DNA of 64,000 nucleotides from the NCBI GenBank assembly GCA_023055425.1, contig JALGPY010000007.1:84593136-84657135 (forward strand). Reading direction: 5' to 3'. Each line of letters starts with the position of its first letter. The stretch's first letter is position 1. Below are positions 44,923 to 56,549 of this stretch, in pieces. The stretch comes from Linanthus parryae (Eukaryota > Streptophyta > Magnoliopsida > Ericales > Polemoniaceae). Both the position numbers and the translations under genes were made by a program. The notes under the pieces were generated by a model. The model saw only the letters and a program-made list of their open reading frames with translations, searched no databases and was not told where the DNA came from.

Positions 44923-45779
44923 CGATCGTAGAGCCTTGATACTTTTTCCAATTTGTTTCTCTACTTCATTCTTGAATTCTTTGAACAATTCAAAGGATTC
45001 GGATTTGGCATTCATAAGGTACACAAATCCATATCTACTGAAATCATTAGTAAACGTAATCAAGTAGGTGTAACCACCTCTGGCAGGCGTGGGAAACGGT
45101 CCACATACATCAGTATGTATGAGTTCCAATAACTCACTAGTCCTCTCACCTTTATTATTTAAAGGGGACTTTGTCATTTTTCCAATTAAACAAGATTCAC
45201 GTGTCTCATATGATTCATAATCAAATGAGTCTAGTAATCCATCCTCATGGAGTCTAGATATGCGCTTCTCATTTTTATGGCCTACACGACAGTGCCATAG
45301 GTAATTAGGATTTAATTCGTTAATTTTAACCCTTTTAGTATTAAAGTTATAGATGGGATTATTTAGATCAATGATATGTAATCCATTAGACAAATGCCCA
45401 CTACAATAGTGGATACTATCAAAATAAATTGAACAACTATTGTTCTTTATTGAAGTAGTAAAATCTTTTTCGTCCAAACAAGAAATAGAAATAATGTTTC
45501 TGCTCATAGCAGGAACATAATAGCAATTTTCTAATTATAAAATAAGCCATGAAGGTAGAGATAAATCATACACGCCTACCTCCCCTTTAGCCAATCTTCT
45601 ACATCTTTTCAAATCATATTTTGACAAATGTGAGATCCACATTCAGTATCCAATACCCAAGATGAAGAAATAGAAAGATTGACATCTGTAACGAAAATAC
45701 ATGGTGGTGGCAGAATCACTATTGCAAGCCTTTTATCCTCCAGATACTTGGGGCAGTTCCTCTTCCAGTGTCCAAGCTA
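44923..45779 (-). pseudogene. C3 protease, GAG-pre-integrase and integrase N-terminal part
   Basis: A 195-codon frame (45507 to 44923, into the C4 junction) begins MSRNIISISCLDEKDFTTSI. It carries NPNYLWHCRVGHKNEKRISR and YETRESCLIGKMTKSP (HHCC zinc-binding), then ELIHTDVCGPFPTPARGGYT with the first integrase aspartate. It ends GKSIKALRS exactly where C4 inserted. Upstream (45508-45779) the protease site is degraded; WVLDTECGSHIC can be read, so the conserved G-C-G is changed to E-C-G. Confidence 0.83.
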
Positions 45780-46530
45780 ACTACAGTAGTGACATTCACC
45801 CTCCGCCAGGGTTTAAGGCATTATCCTTGGATTCGCAACTTTCTTTCTCTTTCTTTTGGAAGTAGAAGCAACCGACTTGCCCTTATTCTTGTGGACCATC
45901 ATTATAACCTTGCCTTTGCCCTTCTTAATACTCTGTTTAGTGGTCCTCAACATATTGAGTAAGTCAGGCAGAGTTTTGTTGATCTCATTCATGTTATAGT
46001 TCATGATGAACTGGCTATAACTATCCGGCAACGATTGCAAGATGATATCAGTTGCCAACTCTTGGCCGAATGGGAAGCCCAACCTCTCGAGAATCTCAAT
46101 GTACCCGATCATAAAGAGTACATGAGGCGCGACTAGTTTCCCCTCTGTGAGACTACACTTGAACAGTGCCTTGAATACCTCGTACCTATCATACTGAGCT
46201 GCTCTTGGAAGAGTTGCCTTATATGTACGATCATATCGTACGACTCCATGTTCTCATGTCGCTTCTGAAGCTCAGATCTCATGGTACACAGCATGAGACA
46301 GGTCACATCATTATTGTTGTCCACAATTTTCTGATGTGCACGTACGACAACCTCGGCTGCATCCTCAGCATGTGGTGCTGGAACGGCTGCATCTAAGATG
46401 TACAACTTCTTTCTTTCTTAAGGACAATCCTTATGTTTTTCTACTAGTCCAGAAAGTTTTTCCCAGAGAACTTGTCATCCTGAAGGACAGAACGCATGGA
46501 TGGTGTCGATGATTTATGGATTTTATCCAT
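45780..46530 (-). pseudogene. C3 gag
   Basis: Start ATG at 46530 (MDKIHKSSTPS), just past the GAATTCCA signature shared with C1 and C2. Frames 46405-46133 and 46112-45813 give RHENMESYDMIVHIRQLFQE, IGYIEILERLGFPFGQELAT and DIILQSLPDSYSQFIMNYNM, then the basic KGKGKVIMMVHKNKGKSVAS. The zinc knuckle CHYC is followed by a stop and LGHWKRNCPK at 45750-45795. Confidence 0.8.
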
Positions 46531-48161
46531 TGGAATTCTACAAAATGAGAAATATGAAATTTTAGTGATTTGAACAATTTAACCATATTCAATAATTGCG
46601 AGATTATCAAATATAGCTCCCACTATTATTCTCGGATTAATAGCCCTCACCATTAATGCAGAAAATATCATATACTTTCTAGTGGGTCCAAGATCCATAT
46701 TTCACTTCTTCTTGAGCTTGCTATGGAAAGTTACCCAAGAATGAGTTATTTAGGTAGGAACGTCCTTCTAATTTCATCCATATGCAACTCTTGGTCGAAC
46801 TGGGCAAATAACTCCTTATTTTTTTATCTCATAAGTAATCCCAATCCCATGCATCTAACTCATCAATCCCATTGAAACTACATAGTTACGTTTTAACCTC
46901 TTATTTCAACAACCACAAATTACTTGCTTGTGTCGCCGCATCACACCATGGAAAATTAAAATTGCCTTGCTTTGGCAAGCCCGAGATTAATAAACCCTGA
47001 TCATGAAGGGTGTTAATATAAGAGAAGGCATTCAACGTAATATTTTCTTTTGAGGGATTTTAGATTTCATTACTTCGTTTGGTTGATCCAATCAACACGA
47101 TAAAATACCATCCTTGTTTATTATTATCTTTTTAATATTTTTCTTGTATCATCCATACACACAAAAATAAATGACAATATATAAATAATAAACATGCACA
47201 AAAGAAAAGTTAACGTGGCATGGATATGGCCCCTAGACTAAGATATTACCAAGAAAATGATAAAATCTATATGCCCTAAAGTGACAAGCTCATATCCATG
47301 TGCTCCACCATAGCCGCGCGCCTCGGATGGGTGTCCTTATTGTCTTTGTGGCTTTGTGGTCCTCCGGTCTTCTTCTCCATGCTCTTGGCTATCATCTAAA
47401 AATTCTAATTCTTGCCTAGCATCTAGAATAAATAAATAAATCCTCGCTTGTTGAGAAGATGATCAGCTCGCAGGCCGTAAATTTAACTAACTATTACATT
47501 AATTTAATCAGCTCGCAGGCCGTAAACCAAACCACAAAAAGTAAACAGCCACAACCAAGGCCATATCCATCCACCATGCAACAAAGCACATAATACAGTT
47601 AAAACCAGTTCTTAACGCGCTTGTTCAATTTTAGTTTATCTTGGACTTACTAGGGTCAAAATGGTCCAAGGGGCCCACCATAGCCATGGTCAAACCACCA
47701 AAGAGCCGCTGCACGGGCCTTGAGCCAGCCGGCCCCGAGCCCACACGGCTAGGCCGTGCGCTATGGAGCCCCAACCCCTTGGACGTGCGTGTCTTGGTCG
47801 GAAAGGAAGGGAGGGGCGGTCTCCTAGTGGTGTCTAACCTCTTTATGGAGTTGTTTACAAAATAACTCCTTGCCTTGTTGCCTAACTCTAGTTGTTTTCA
47901 TACTTGAAAAACCCCCTTTTCCAAGCATGTGCCCAAACCCTAGTTCTTAGATCCAAAATTATTCACATTCTATGTGATCAAACTCACTAATCTTCACATC
48001 CCATGTTAAATTTGTTCTTGTTTGGCTTGAATCACATTCATCATGCATCTAATATGCCAATTAATCTCAGTTTTCGCGTAAATCAACATAAATGGTGTAA
48101 AACTGAAAGTAGTAACACATAATATCATGTTATGCGCTACGACATGTGGCTCTGATACCAT
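46531..48161 (-). other. C3 leader (5' untranslated region)
   Basis: 1.6-kb leader of the same layout as C2: hairpin motifs at 46717-46730 (decayed) and 46966-46979 (CTTGCTTTGGCAAG), and two copies of ATCAGCTCGCAGGCCGTAAA (47461-47481 and 47506-47526). Primer site TGGTATCAGAGCCACATG is at about 48144-48160. No gene is supported; a plus-strand 74-codon frame at 47641 is spurious. Confidence 0.7.
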
Positions 48162-49546
48162 TGTAGGGTTTTGATGTAGGTTACGCAACGGAATAACAAA
48201 AATTTAATCCTGCTAAAACCCCTCCAAGGATCACAGGCAAGTAATCATAACATGATTAGGGTAGAAACATGTGTACCTTAGTTTGTGTGATCATTACAAG
48301 TAATTGTGTCTTTGTCTCTACGAGTATCAACACCTTGGATCTTTGACTGGATTCCTTCCCACCGTGTATTTCTAGCAACGCAAAAAACGAGGAACGCATC
48401 ACGCAAAAAGAGGCACCACCAACGCCTAAGGGGTGGCCGACGGGTCTAGGGGGCTTCTCCCTCTAGACTTGTCTCTCTCTCTCTTGATTTGTTATGTTTC
48501 TCTCAATAATGACTCTAGTGAGAAAATAACAAGATAGACTTTCTTTATATAGTAATAACTCTTTATTAACTACATAAAAGCCCCAATACTAATCATGTCC
48601 TTACATTCTTTTGTCCACTTGCAAATTAGTCCTACTAACTTCGTTTGTGGTTGCGTTATGATCCTTTTATTAATTAGTCCAACTAATTAATACACATATC
48701 TATTTTAAGCCATATGGTGTGTAACCCCATAAGTTTCTTCTTAGTTGGTAGTAACTATTACAAACATAGAGAGGTGTCTAGCAACACATCTATGTCACCC
48801 AACTAATAGAAATAGTCAGTGATCCCGACAAACCTAGTGCCCAATGTTGTTGTGTTGTGTTATACCTTAGTCTCCATATTCGGATTGGTCACAAGACATA
48901 TTCGTCACAATCGTATTTCCAATCCATAGTTTCTCGATCCTTGAAATAGACTTATCCACGCAGAAAACATCAATATCTCCATATTTATTTTTCTGAGTCT
49001 GGCCAGACATTCCATAAGCTCTTCCCCTCGAGTGGTCGTGGATATTTACTCCTATTATGTAGGAGGGAAGAATGTTGTCTACATCACTGCCACCTCTAAG
49101 CTTGCTTCCTATCATGCCAGACTGTTATCTTTATATTTACCCAGTCACGGTGTAACGTTTGATAGTATCAAAGCATAATATTTCACAACAATAGAATCAG
49201 TGACTTCAAGTCTAAGGATTGCAACGCCATTAGCAAAACGAGAAGCGATTGTGACGTTTACATAATCTAATGTAGCATTCTCGTGGTGGGGCTATCCAGT
49301 ATGCCATTACTCCTAATGGATACCCATTTGTTAAACTTGATATCCCCATATATATCTACCCACATACTAGTCTATAGTTGATCGTCCCGTTAATCAATAT
49401 AATTGACTCGGGATATTTAAAATAAACAACACAGTTGTAATCTAAGGACTTCATTATATTAAATATCTCCATAAATAATACAATGATTATTCTAGAAAAT
49501 AAAGTTCATACTAAACATATTGCCTCTAGGTCATCCAAAACCAACA
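48162..49546 (-). repeat. C3 5' LTR
   Basis: 1385-bp LTR, partner of 33544-34994. Minus-strand ends are TGTTGGTTTTGG and AACCCTACA. Confidence 0.9.
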
Positions 49547-49960
49547 GGGAACTCACGTACTCCGCATGATCAGGTACTTGGAGAATCTTGCACGTATGGG
49601 GTTTTCATTTAGCCACGAGTTGGCTACTGATGTCATCCTGCAATTGTTGCCGGATAGTTATAGCTAGTTCATCATGAACTTTAACATGAATTAGATCAAC
49701 AAATCTCTGCCAGACTTGCTTAATATGATGAGGACCGCTGAACAGAGCATTAACAAGGGGGAAGGAAAGGCCATACTGATGATTAACAAAGGAAAGAGCA
49801 AGCGATTTGCTTCGACCTCCAAAGGGAAAGGAAAGGCAGTTGCTAAACCAAAGGAAGTTGGCTTGAAACCTATTGGGAGGGTTGTCAAAGGCGCATGTCA
49901 CTATTGTAGTCAGACTGGCCACTGGAAGAGTAACTGACCAAAGTATCTGGAAGATAAAAG
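49547..49960 (+). pseudogene. C1 gag, C-terminal part
   Basis: Reads FSFSHELATDVILQLLPDSY-type capsid end with stops, then an open frame from 49716: MLNMMRTAEQSINKGEGKAI, the basic GKSKRFASTSKGKGKAVAKP, and CHYCSQTGHWKSN. The next codon, which should be the fourth zinc ligand Cys, is TGA. LEDKRLGIVIPSPPG follows, the usual link to protease. Confidence 0.85.
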
Positions 49961-50605
49961 GCTTGGAATAGTAATTCCATCACCACCAGGTATTTTTTTT
50001 ATAGATGTGAATCTGTTTATCTCTTCATCTTGAGTATTGGATACTGGATGTGGATCTCAAATTTGTCAAAATGTGCAGGATCTAAAGAGAAGCAGACAAC
50101 TGGCTAAAGGGGAGATAGGCTTGCGTATAGGGAATGGAGCCAGAGTTGATGCATTAGCCATGGGCGTTTATGAGTTATCTTTTCCTTCAGGACTTATTTT
50201 AGAATTAGACAATTGTTATTTTGTACCTGCTATGAGCAGAAACATTATTTCTATTTCTTGTTTGGACAAGAAAGGTTTTTCTGTCACAATAAAGGACAAG
50301 TGTTGCTCCATTTATTTTGATGGTTTGCATTATTGTAATGCTCTTTAGTCTAATGGATTATATATACTTGATCTAGATAATTTCGTCTATAAGCAAATAC
50401 CAAGAGGATTAAAACTAATAATTTAAATCCTACTTATCTATGGCATTGTCGTTTAGGCCACATAAACGATATTCGCATCTCTAGACTCCATAAGGATGGA
50501 TTCCTAGACTCATTTGATTATGAATCATATGAGACATGTGAGGCTTGTTTTTTGGGAAAAATGATTAAAGTCTCCTTTCACGAAGAAAGGTGAGAGGACT
50601 AGTGA
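49961..50605 (+). pseudogene. C1 protease and GAG-pre-integrase
   Basis: VLDTGCGSQICQNVQDLKRS shows an intact D-T-G protease site, with a stop just before it at 50031. LAKGEIGLRIGNGARVDALA and SGLILELDNCYFVPAMSRNI continue to a stop at 50347. The finger LWHCRLGHINDIRISRLHKD and YETCEACFLGKMIK follow. It is truncated before the integrase aspartate. Confidence 0.85.
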
Positions 50606-50633
50606 GAACTTAGCAGTTCTTTAGTGTTCTCTT

Positions 50634-52134
50634 TGTTGGAATTGTGCCCTAGAGGCAATCTATTTCTCGTGACATTTATGGATTTACGATTCATTATGTT
50701 ATCGATATGGAGATATGTTAACATGAATGAAGTCCTTAGAATATAAATTTTATATTCTTAAAATATCCTAGACAATTATATTTATTAACAGGACAATCAA
50801 CTATAGACTAGTATGGGGTTGGATTGCTACGGAGATATCACGATCCAACACATGGGTATGTATTAGGATTAATGGCATACTAGATTGACCCATCTCTGAT
50901 AAGGCTACATACAAGTTATGTAAAGTCACAAGAGCTTCTCGCAGTGCAATAGTGTTGTCATCCTTAGACTTGAAGTCACTAGATCATATAGTTGTGGAAT
51001 ATTGTGTTTTGGTAGCGTCAAACGCTACACCGTGACTGGGTAGCAGTAAAGGCGTGTACCAGGTACAATAAGAAGAAAACTTAGAGATCGTAGTAGACAT
51101 AGATAGATTTTTTCCCTCCCACATAACGGGAGCAAATATCCTAGGCCACTCGAGGGATAGTGCTTATAGAATGTCTGGCCAGACTCAAATAAATCAATAT
51201 AGGATATTGATGTTATTTGCACGAATAAGGCTATTCCTAGGAGTGAGAAATTATGGATTGGATATACGAGTGGGACTTGTATGTCTCGTGTCCAATCCGG
51301 ATATGGGGACAAAGGGATGAGACAATACTTGCACAAGGTTTGTCATGATGACTATTCTATTTGTTGGCTAGAATGGATGTCTTGCTAGAGGCCGCTCCAT
51401 ATTAGTAAATTGTTACTACCAACTAAATAGAACCTATGGGGTCACACGCCATATAGGGGTGAACTAGACTTGTGAATTAATTAATTAATATGATTAATTA
51501 ATTATAAGGATCAAATCGCAACAACTTGCTAACTTAGTAGGACTAATATGAAAGTTGGACTAATCCTTGTATAGACATGATTAGGATTTTCCAAGGTGGA
51601 CTAATTCATGTAGAGACATGAATAAAGATTAAGTTTCAAAGAGAACTAATTATTATTTGAGTAGGATTATGAGAGGGGTTCTTTATGTAGTAGGACAAGG
51701 ATTTGTAGGACTATATAAAGAACACTCCTAGCTTATTTTCTCTACACACATCTACTTACATTGAGTAGGAGAGAATAAATCAAGGAGATAGAAAGCAACA
51801 TAAGGCGGCCGAACCCCCTTATCGCGCCCCCTCTACCCGTCGGCCACCAAGAGGGTCCAAACCCTCTTCCTTGGTGATTCGTTGCATGATTCATTCATCC
51901 TCTTCCATTATTCCTAGCTAGCACAGGGATTTGGAGGATCTATATCTCACCACTAGGCATGGATCAACCGTAGAGACGTGACACAATTCACGTGACAAGT
52001 CATCAGAGGAGACCTCTAAGGTGTGTTACTTGTTTCTTCCCTTACCATCGTTATGATTCTCTTCCTGTGATCCTTGGAGGGTCTTGAATGGATAATTCTT
52101 TCTTCCGCTCCGTATCCATGATCAAAACCCTACA
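50634..52134 (+). repeat. C6: solo LTR (C2-type copia)
   Basis: 1501-bp LTR from TGTTGGAATTGTGCC to AAAACCCTACA, flanked by a perfect duplication CTCTT (50629-50633 and 52135-52139) with no internal sequence. TATA box GACTATATAAAGAAC lies near 51710. It matches the C2 LTRs in reverse. This is a solo LTR left by recombination between the two LTRs of a former element; it sits in the C5 extra-ORF region. Confidence 0.93.
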
Positions 52135-52139
52135 CTCTT

Positions 52140-53010
52140 CTGGTACCACACACCTCATCATGATAGTAAACAAGATTGGCTTCTACAGTTAGCACAGAAT
52201 GAGTTAACTTCTTACATGTAGTGGCTACATTAGGAAACAATAATTATTCCTTAGCCATCTTTATACCATCAATTTTGCTAGTGTATTTTTCTGTATTGTA
52301 CCTCTTTAGACATCCCAAAACTCCAGCAAATTCGGCATGATCTAACTCTATCTGAATACCATCTACCTTAGATGATACAGTTAAACCCAAAGCATTCACT
52401 TGTTTTAGATTCAGGTAAAGAGTCTGGTAAGCCTAGTGTATGCAATCTCATAGGGGCTTAGGATTTTCCAAATTGAACTATGTTTCAATTTCCTAATACA
52501 CTCCAAATCCATACTATCCATCATGCTAGTATTGATCATACTACAGTAAGCAATTGGAGCATATGCAAAACCATATAACTGAATTCCATGAGAAGCATGA
52601 TTGATGAACCAATGATCATAAATATATTTCTTACCAGAAGATTTATTTTCAGTAAAATTGAAGTTCTTTCTCTTTTTCAGTTTCTGCTCTCTGTATCTCC
52701 CCTTTGCTAAGCTTCCTTTACCTTCATCACCTTCTTCGCACTACCAAACTGAACACCCTTTTGTTTTAAAGAATTAGGTACTAGATCTGACTTCTTCTTG
52801 TTTGAAGTAGCAGATCTGACAATCCATGTCCTTCTTGCTTTTCTTCTTTGGAGGAGGAGGGGGCTGCTTTGGAGAATTGACAGTTCTAGAACTGCAGCTG
52901 TCACTGATAGCTTGAACTTCTTCTTCTTCTCCAGCTTTTGTTTTCTTCCATGTGTTCTTCTTTGAACCTCCAGCCATCTTGATTCTTTGAGAAGATCTCC
53001 GTGAATCCAT
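52140..53010 (-). pseudogene. C5 extra ORF downstream of pol
   Basis: An extra gene between pol and the missing 3' LTR. It starts MDSRRSSQRIKMAGGSKKNT (53010), a basic, low-complexity head with SPKQPPPPPKKKSKKD, and breaks at 52774. In other frames (52700-52150) a folded-looking domain follows: YIYDHWFINHASHGIQLYGF, YCSMINTSMMDSMDLECIRK, HAEFAGVLGCLKRYNTEKYT and IDGIKMAKE. I believe this resembles the putative plant transposon protein domain often reported beside such elements, but I cannot confirm it. C6 interrupts it near its end. C4 carries a matching start, so the gene belongs to the family. Confidence 0.6.
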
Positions 53011-53462
53011 ACGATTTTGGGTTTAGAAGAGAAAGGTAAGAAAGATAGAAGAGAGAGAGACAAAAGAGAGTAGATAAATACTGAAGAGTTGGACTGAAAG
53101 AAGGAAACTAAATATTCCAAAATATTTGAGGAAGGAAATTTTGTTTGAAAATCAAACTCGTTTGGAAGGAAAATAGTATTATACTGATTTGGAAAAGATC
53201 TGTTATAAAAGGTAAAAATAATTTTAGGAAATTATCTACAAAGATAACACCCATAATAAGTGATCCATTCATTGTAACATATTGTATACAGATTTATATC
53301 CAAAGCTTTGAAAAGGATTTTAAGGCTTTGAAAAACGGTTATACTGCAGACAAAATTTTCAAGGGTTTGAAAAGCTTTTCAAGGCTTTGAAAAGCTATTC
53401 AAGGATTTGAAAAGCTTTTCAAAACATTGAAACACAAATAACTTACCCGATGCTCCCCCTAA

Positions 53463-54900
53463 ACCGGTGCTTCCTTATTCAACATGGAAAGTGCTAATCT
53501 CAGGGTTGTGAATATATCTTCTGGCAGTGGTCTAGTGAATATATTTTCAAATTGCAAGCTAGTTGGCACAAATGATAGAGATACATAACCTTTATCCACA
53601 TGATATCTAATGAAGTAATGCCTGACATGAATGTGCTTAGTCCTTTAATGTGGTACTGGATTCTTTGTAATTGAGATAGCACTAGTGTTGTCACATTTGA
53701 TGGGAATATCTCTGAAGTCATAACCCAGATCTCTCTTCTGTTGAGATATCCACAGCGCTTGTGAGCAGAAATCTCCTGCTGCTATGTATTCAGCTTCTGC
53801 TTATGATAAAGCTACTGAATTTTGATTCTTAGAATGCTAGCTTATCAGAGATGATCCAAGGAATTGGCAACATCCTGAACTTCTTTTTCTATCAACCTTT
53901 TATCTTGCAAAATTAGCATCTGAATATCCACACAGAGAGAAGTTAGACTGTTAAGGATACCAAATCCCTAAGTCTTTGGTACCGTTGAGATATCTGAAAA
54001 TTATTTTGACAGCAACTAAGTGAGAGTCTTTAGAATCAGCTTGGAATCTAGCACACATACAAACACTAAACATGATGTCTTTCCTTTTTGCAGTAAGATA
54101 GAGTAGTGAACCAATCATTCCTCTGAACTCTTTTTGGTTCACACTCTTACCATTTTGATCATTGTATAAGGATATTGTTGAACTCATGGGAATTTCGGAT
54201 ACCTTGGAAATAGACATGTTAAACTTGTTCAGCAAATCCTTGGTGTACTTATTCTAGTGTAGGAAAATTCATTTCTACATTTGTTGTGCATGAAGTCCAA
54301 GAAAAAATTTAGATTTCCCATAAAGCTCATCTCAAATTACCAGCTCGTAAGACTAGAAAAAAACATTTGAAAGAGAAGCATTAGTAGCACCAAATAGAAT
54401 ATCATCAATATATAATTGTAATTACTAAAATTTCTTTCTCATGTGTCTTTATGAAAAGAGTTTTGTCAACTAAGCCTCTTTTGAAATTATTTTCAAGTAG
54501 AAATGTTGACAATCTTTTATACCAAGCTCTTGGAGCTTGTTTGAGACCATCATAAGCTTTTTCAGGAGGTTGAACAACATATACTTCTTCTTGAAGATAA
54601 ACATTTAGAAATGCACATTTAACATACATTTGAAAAAGTTTGATGTTCTTAGGTGATTCAATTTCAAGTAACATTCTTAGTGCTTCCAACCTGGCCACGG
54701 GAGCAAAAGTCTCCTCATAATCTATACCTTCTTCCTGGTTGTAGCCTTGAGCTACTAGTCATTCCTTATTCCTAATAACCTTACCATTTTCATCCAGCTT
54801 GTTTCTGAACACCCACCTCGTTCCAATTACAGACTAATCTTTGGGAGGAGGAACCAGATTCCATACCTTGTTCCTCTCAAATTCATTCAGCTCATTTTGT
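53463..54900 (-). pseudogene. C5 reverse transcriptase and RNase H
   Basis: RT is traced from NKVWNLVPPPKD and VIGTRWVFRNKLDENGKVIR (about 54870). MARLEALRMLLEIESPKNIK and VYVVQPPEKAYDGLKQAPRA lead to YIDDILFGATN near 54410 (catalytic Y-x-D-D kept). Then LNKFNMSISKVSEIPMSSTI and REFRGMIGSLLYLTAKRKD-type connection (54235-53951), and a broken RNase H to 53500. Pol ends at about 53463, next to GGGGGAGCATC. Stops at about 54750, 54400 and 53950 break it. Confidence 0.85.
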
Positions 54901-55766
54901 ATTGCAATGATCCAGTTTGCCTCTTGTAGTGCTTCTTTCACATCCTTAGGTTCTACAGGAGACACAAAAGCATTAAAAGCACACAAGTTCTTTGACTGAG
55001 ATCTTGTTTGTGTACCAGTGGATGGATCATAAATGATGTTTTTTGTTGGATGATATGACAGATATTTGAACTCTTTCTCTCATTCCATGGTTATGGTTCT
55101 CCAGGAATCTTTTCAAGGCCTTGAGAGCTTGATGTAGTGTCTTGACCACTTTGTGTTCCTTGATGTCCTGATTCAAGGCTTTGAGAGCCACTTTCAAGGC
55201 TTTGGAAATAAATTTTGTGTCCGTGCATGTTAGTCTTAGAACTATTCTCTGGATCTTCATTGCCTGACTCATGCTTGTTCAAATTTAAGTCTGCAAAACA
55301 TTCACTCAAAGAACCATCATTATTTTCATCGAATATAACATGTATACTTTCCTCAACATGCTTTGTTCTCTTATCGTAGACATTTTAAGATATGCTAGTC
55401 AAAGAATAACAAAGGAAAATACGTTCATTACTCCTGGAATCAAACTTGCCAAGATTATCCTTACCATTGTTGTGAACAAAACAAGTACAGTCAAAAGGTT
55501 TGAAATAAGAAATGTTTGGCTTTCTCCCCTTGAAAAGTTAATAAGGTGTCTCCTCCCAAAGATACATTGGCAATTTGTTTTCCAAAAGCATTGTCCTAGA
55601 CATGTCGTCAAGAGTCATGTTTTTCCTTTCAACTACACCATTTTGTAGAGGAGTTCTATGAGCAGAAACGTTGTGAGAAATGCATACTTAGAACAAAATA
55701 AATCAAACTATAGTTGATCAAATTCTCTGCTATGGTCACTCCTTATTGAAGCAATAGACAGGTTTT
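54901..55766 (-). pseudogene. C5 integrase C-terminal part and repeat-rich linker
   Basis: 55700-55320 holds the integrase end (NGVVERKN-type sequence with stops; MSTTCLGQCFWKTNCQCIF in another frame). The linker 55310-55030 reads SECFADLNLNKHESGNEDPE, then YFQSLESGSQSLESGHQGTQ. These peptide repeats are the coding reflection of the TTCAAGGCTTTGA motif. The same linker in C4 has the same property in different wording. Confidence 0.75.
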
Positions 55767-56545
55767 TCAAAGATTGTAGCTATTTACACAGTTTTGTAAA
55801 CTCAAACAGTGCCTCAAACTTTTTTCTATAAAAATTACCAAAGTAAATCTAGATAAGTCATCTATAATAATCAGTACATACTTCTTACCCTTTGGAGTTG
55901 GAACTCTCATAGGACCACAGAGATCCATATGAAGCAGTTTAATAGGCCTGGTTATACTGACAAAGTTTTTAGGCTTGAATGAGTTCCTTTTCTGTTTTCC
56001 TTTAGCACAAGTCTTGAATACCTCTTCATCTTTGAACTTGATGGATGGAAGTCCTCTAACCAGATCTTTAGAGACTAGTTTGTTCATTGTCTGCAAGTTG
56101 ATATGTCCAAGCTTTCTGTGCCAATTTTTTGAATCCTCTTTCAAATCCTTGAGACATTTCAGACTTTCTCCAGCTACTTTGTTTTTATTCAATGAGTAAA
56201 CATTGTTTGACCTTGGAGCTATGAGAATGCAATTGGCAGATTTTTCATCATGCATCACACATTTCTCCTTGTCAAAAATAACCATATTACCTTTATCACA
56301 TAGTTGAGATATACTAAGCAGATTAAACTTTTGACCATCTACAAGATAAACATCTGAAATAGAATTTTCAAAACCATTACCAACTTTTCCAATTCCTATA
56401 ATATTGCATTTTACTTTGTCACCAAGTGTGATTGTCTCTCCTGATTGTTCTTGAAGTTCAATGAATAAAGAATTTTGCAACTCATGTGCCTGGAGAAAAC
56501 ACTATCCATAATCCACTTCTTCTTTTTGCTCTTGGAGACAACCTC
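55767..56545 (-). pseudogene. C5 protease, GAG-pre-integrase and integrase N-terminal part
   Basis: A 237-codon frame (56480-55767) reads ITLGDKVKCNIIGIGKVGNG, VYLVDGQKFNLLSISQLCDK, NWHRKLGHINLQTMNKLVSK, VFKTCAKGKQKRNS (the second Cys of the C-x-x-C is changed) and LLHMDLCGPMRVPTPKGKKY with the first integrase aspartate. Just upstream the protease site reads WIMDSVFSRHM where C4 has MDSGCS, so the D-S-G triad is lost. Confidence 0.86.
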
Positions 56546-56549
56546 CAAA

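Larger units (their letters stand above)
33544..49546 (-). mobile_element. C3: copia retrotransposon with nested C4
   Basis: Minus-strand copia element spanning 16 kb because C4 (37281-44922) sits in its integrase. Own length is about 8.4 kb. LTRs are 33544-34994 and 48162-49546. The flanks GCGAC (33539-33543) and GGAAC (49548-49552, one base off the LTR end) are a weak target duplication. The C1 gag reading GTGCGAC then TCACGTAC aligns with the uninterrupted C3 gag, confirming the insertion point. Confidence 0.88.
49547..50605 (+). mobile_element. C1 copia element, piece 3: gag end to GAG-pre-integrase
   Basis: Continues C1 after C3. Gag reaches the zinc knuckle (49895-49935), then protease and GAG-pre-integrase to LHKDGFLDSFDYESYETCEA. 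Sequence aligned with C3 (GGTGAGAGGACTAGTGAG) ends at about 50605, where C5 begins. The integrase core, RT, RNase H and 3' LTR of C1 are not seen anywhere in the window. Confidence 0.85.
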
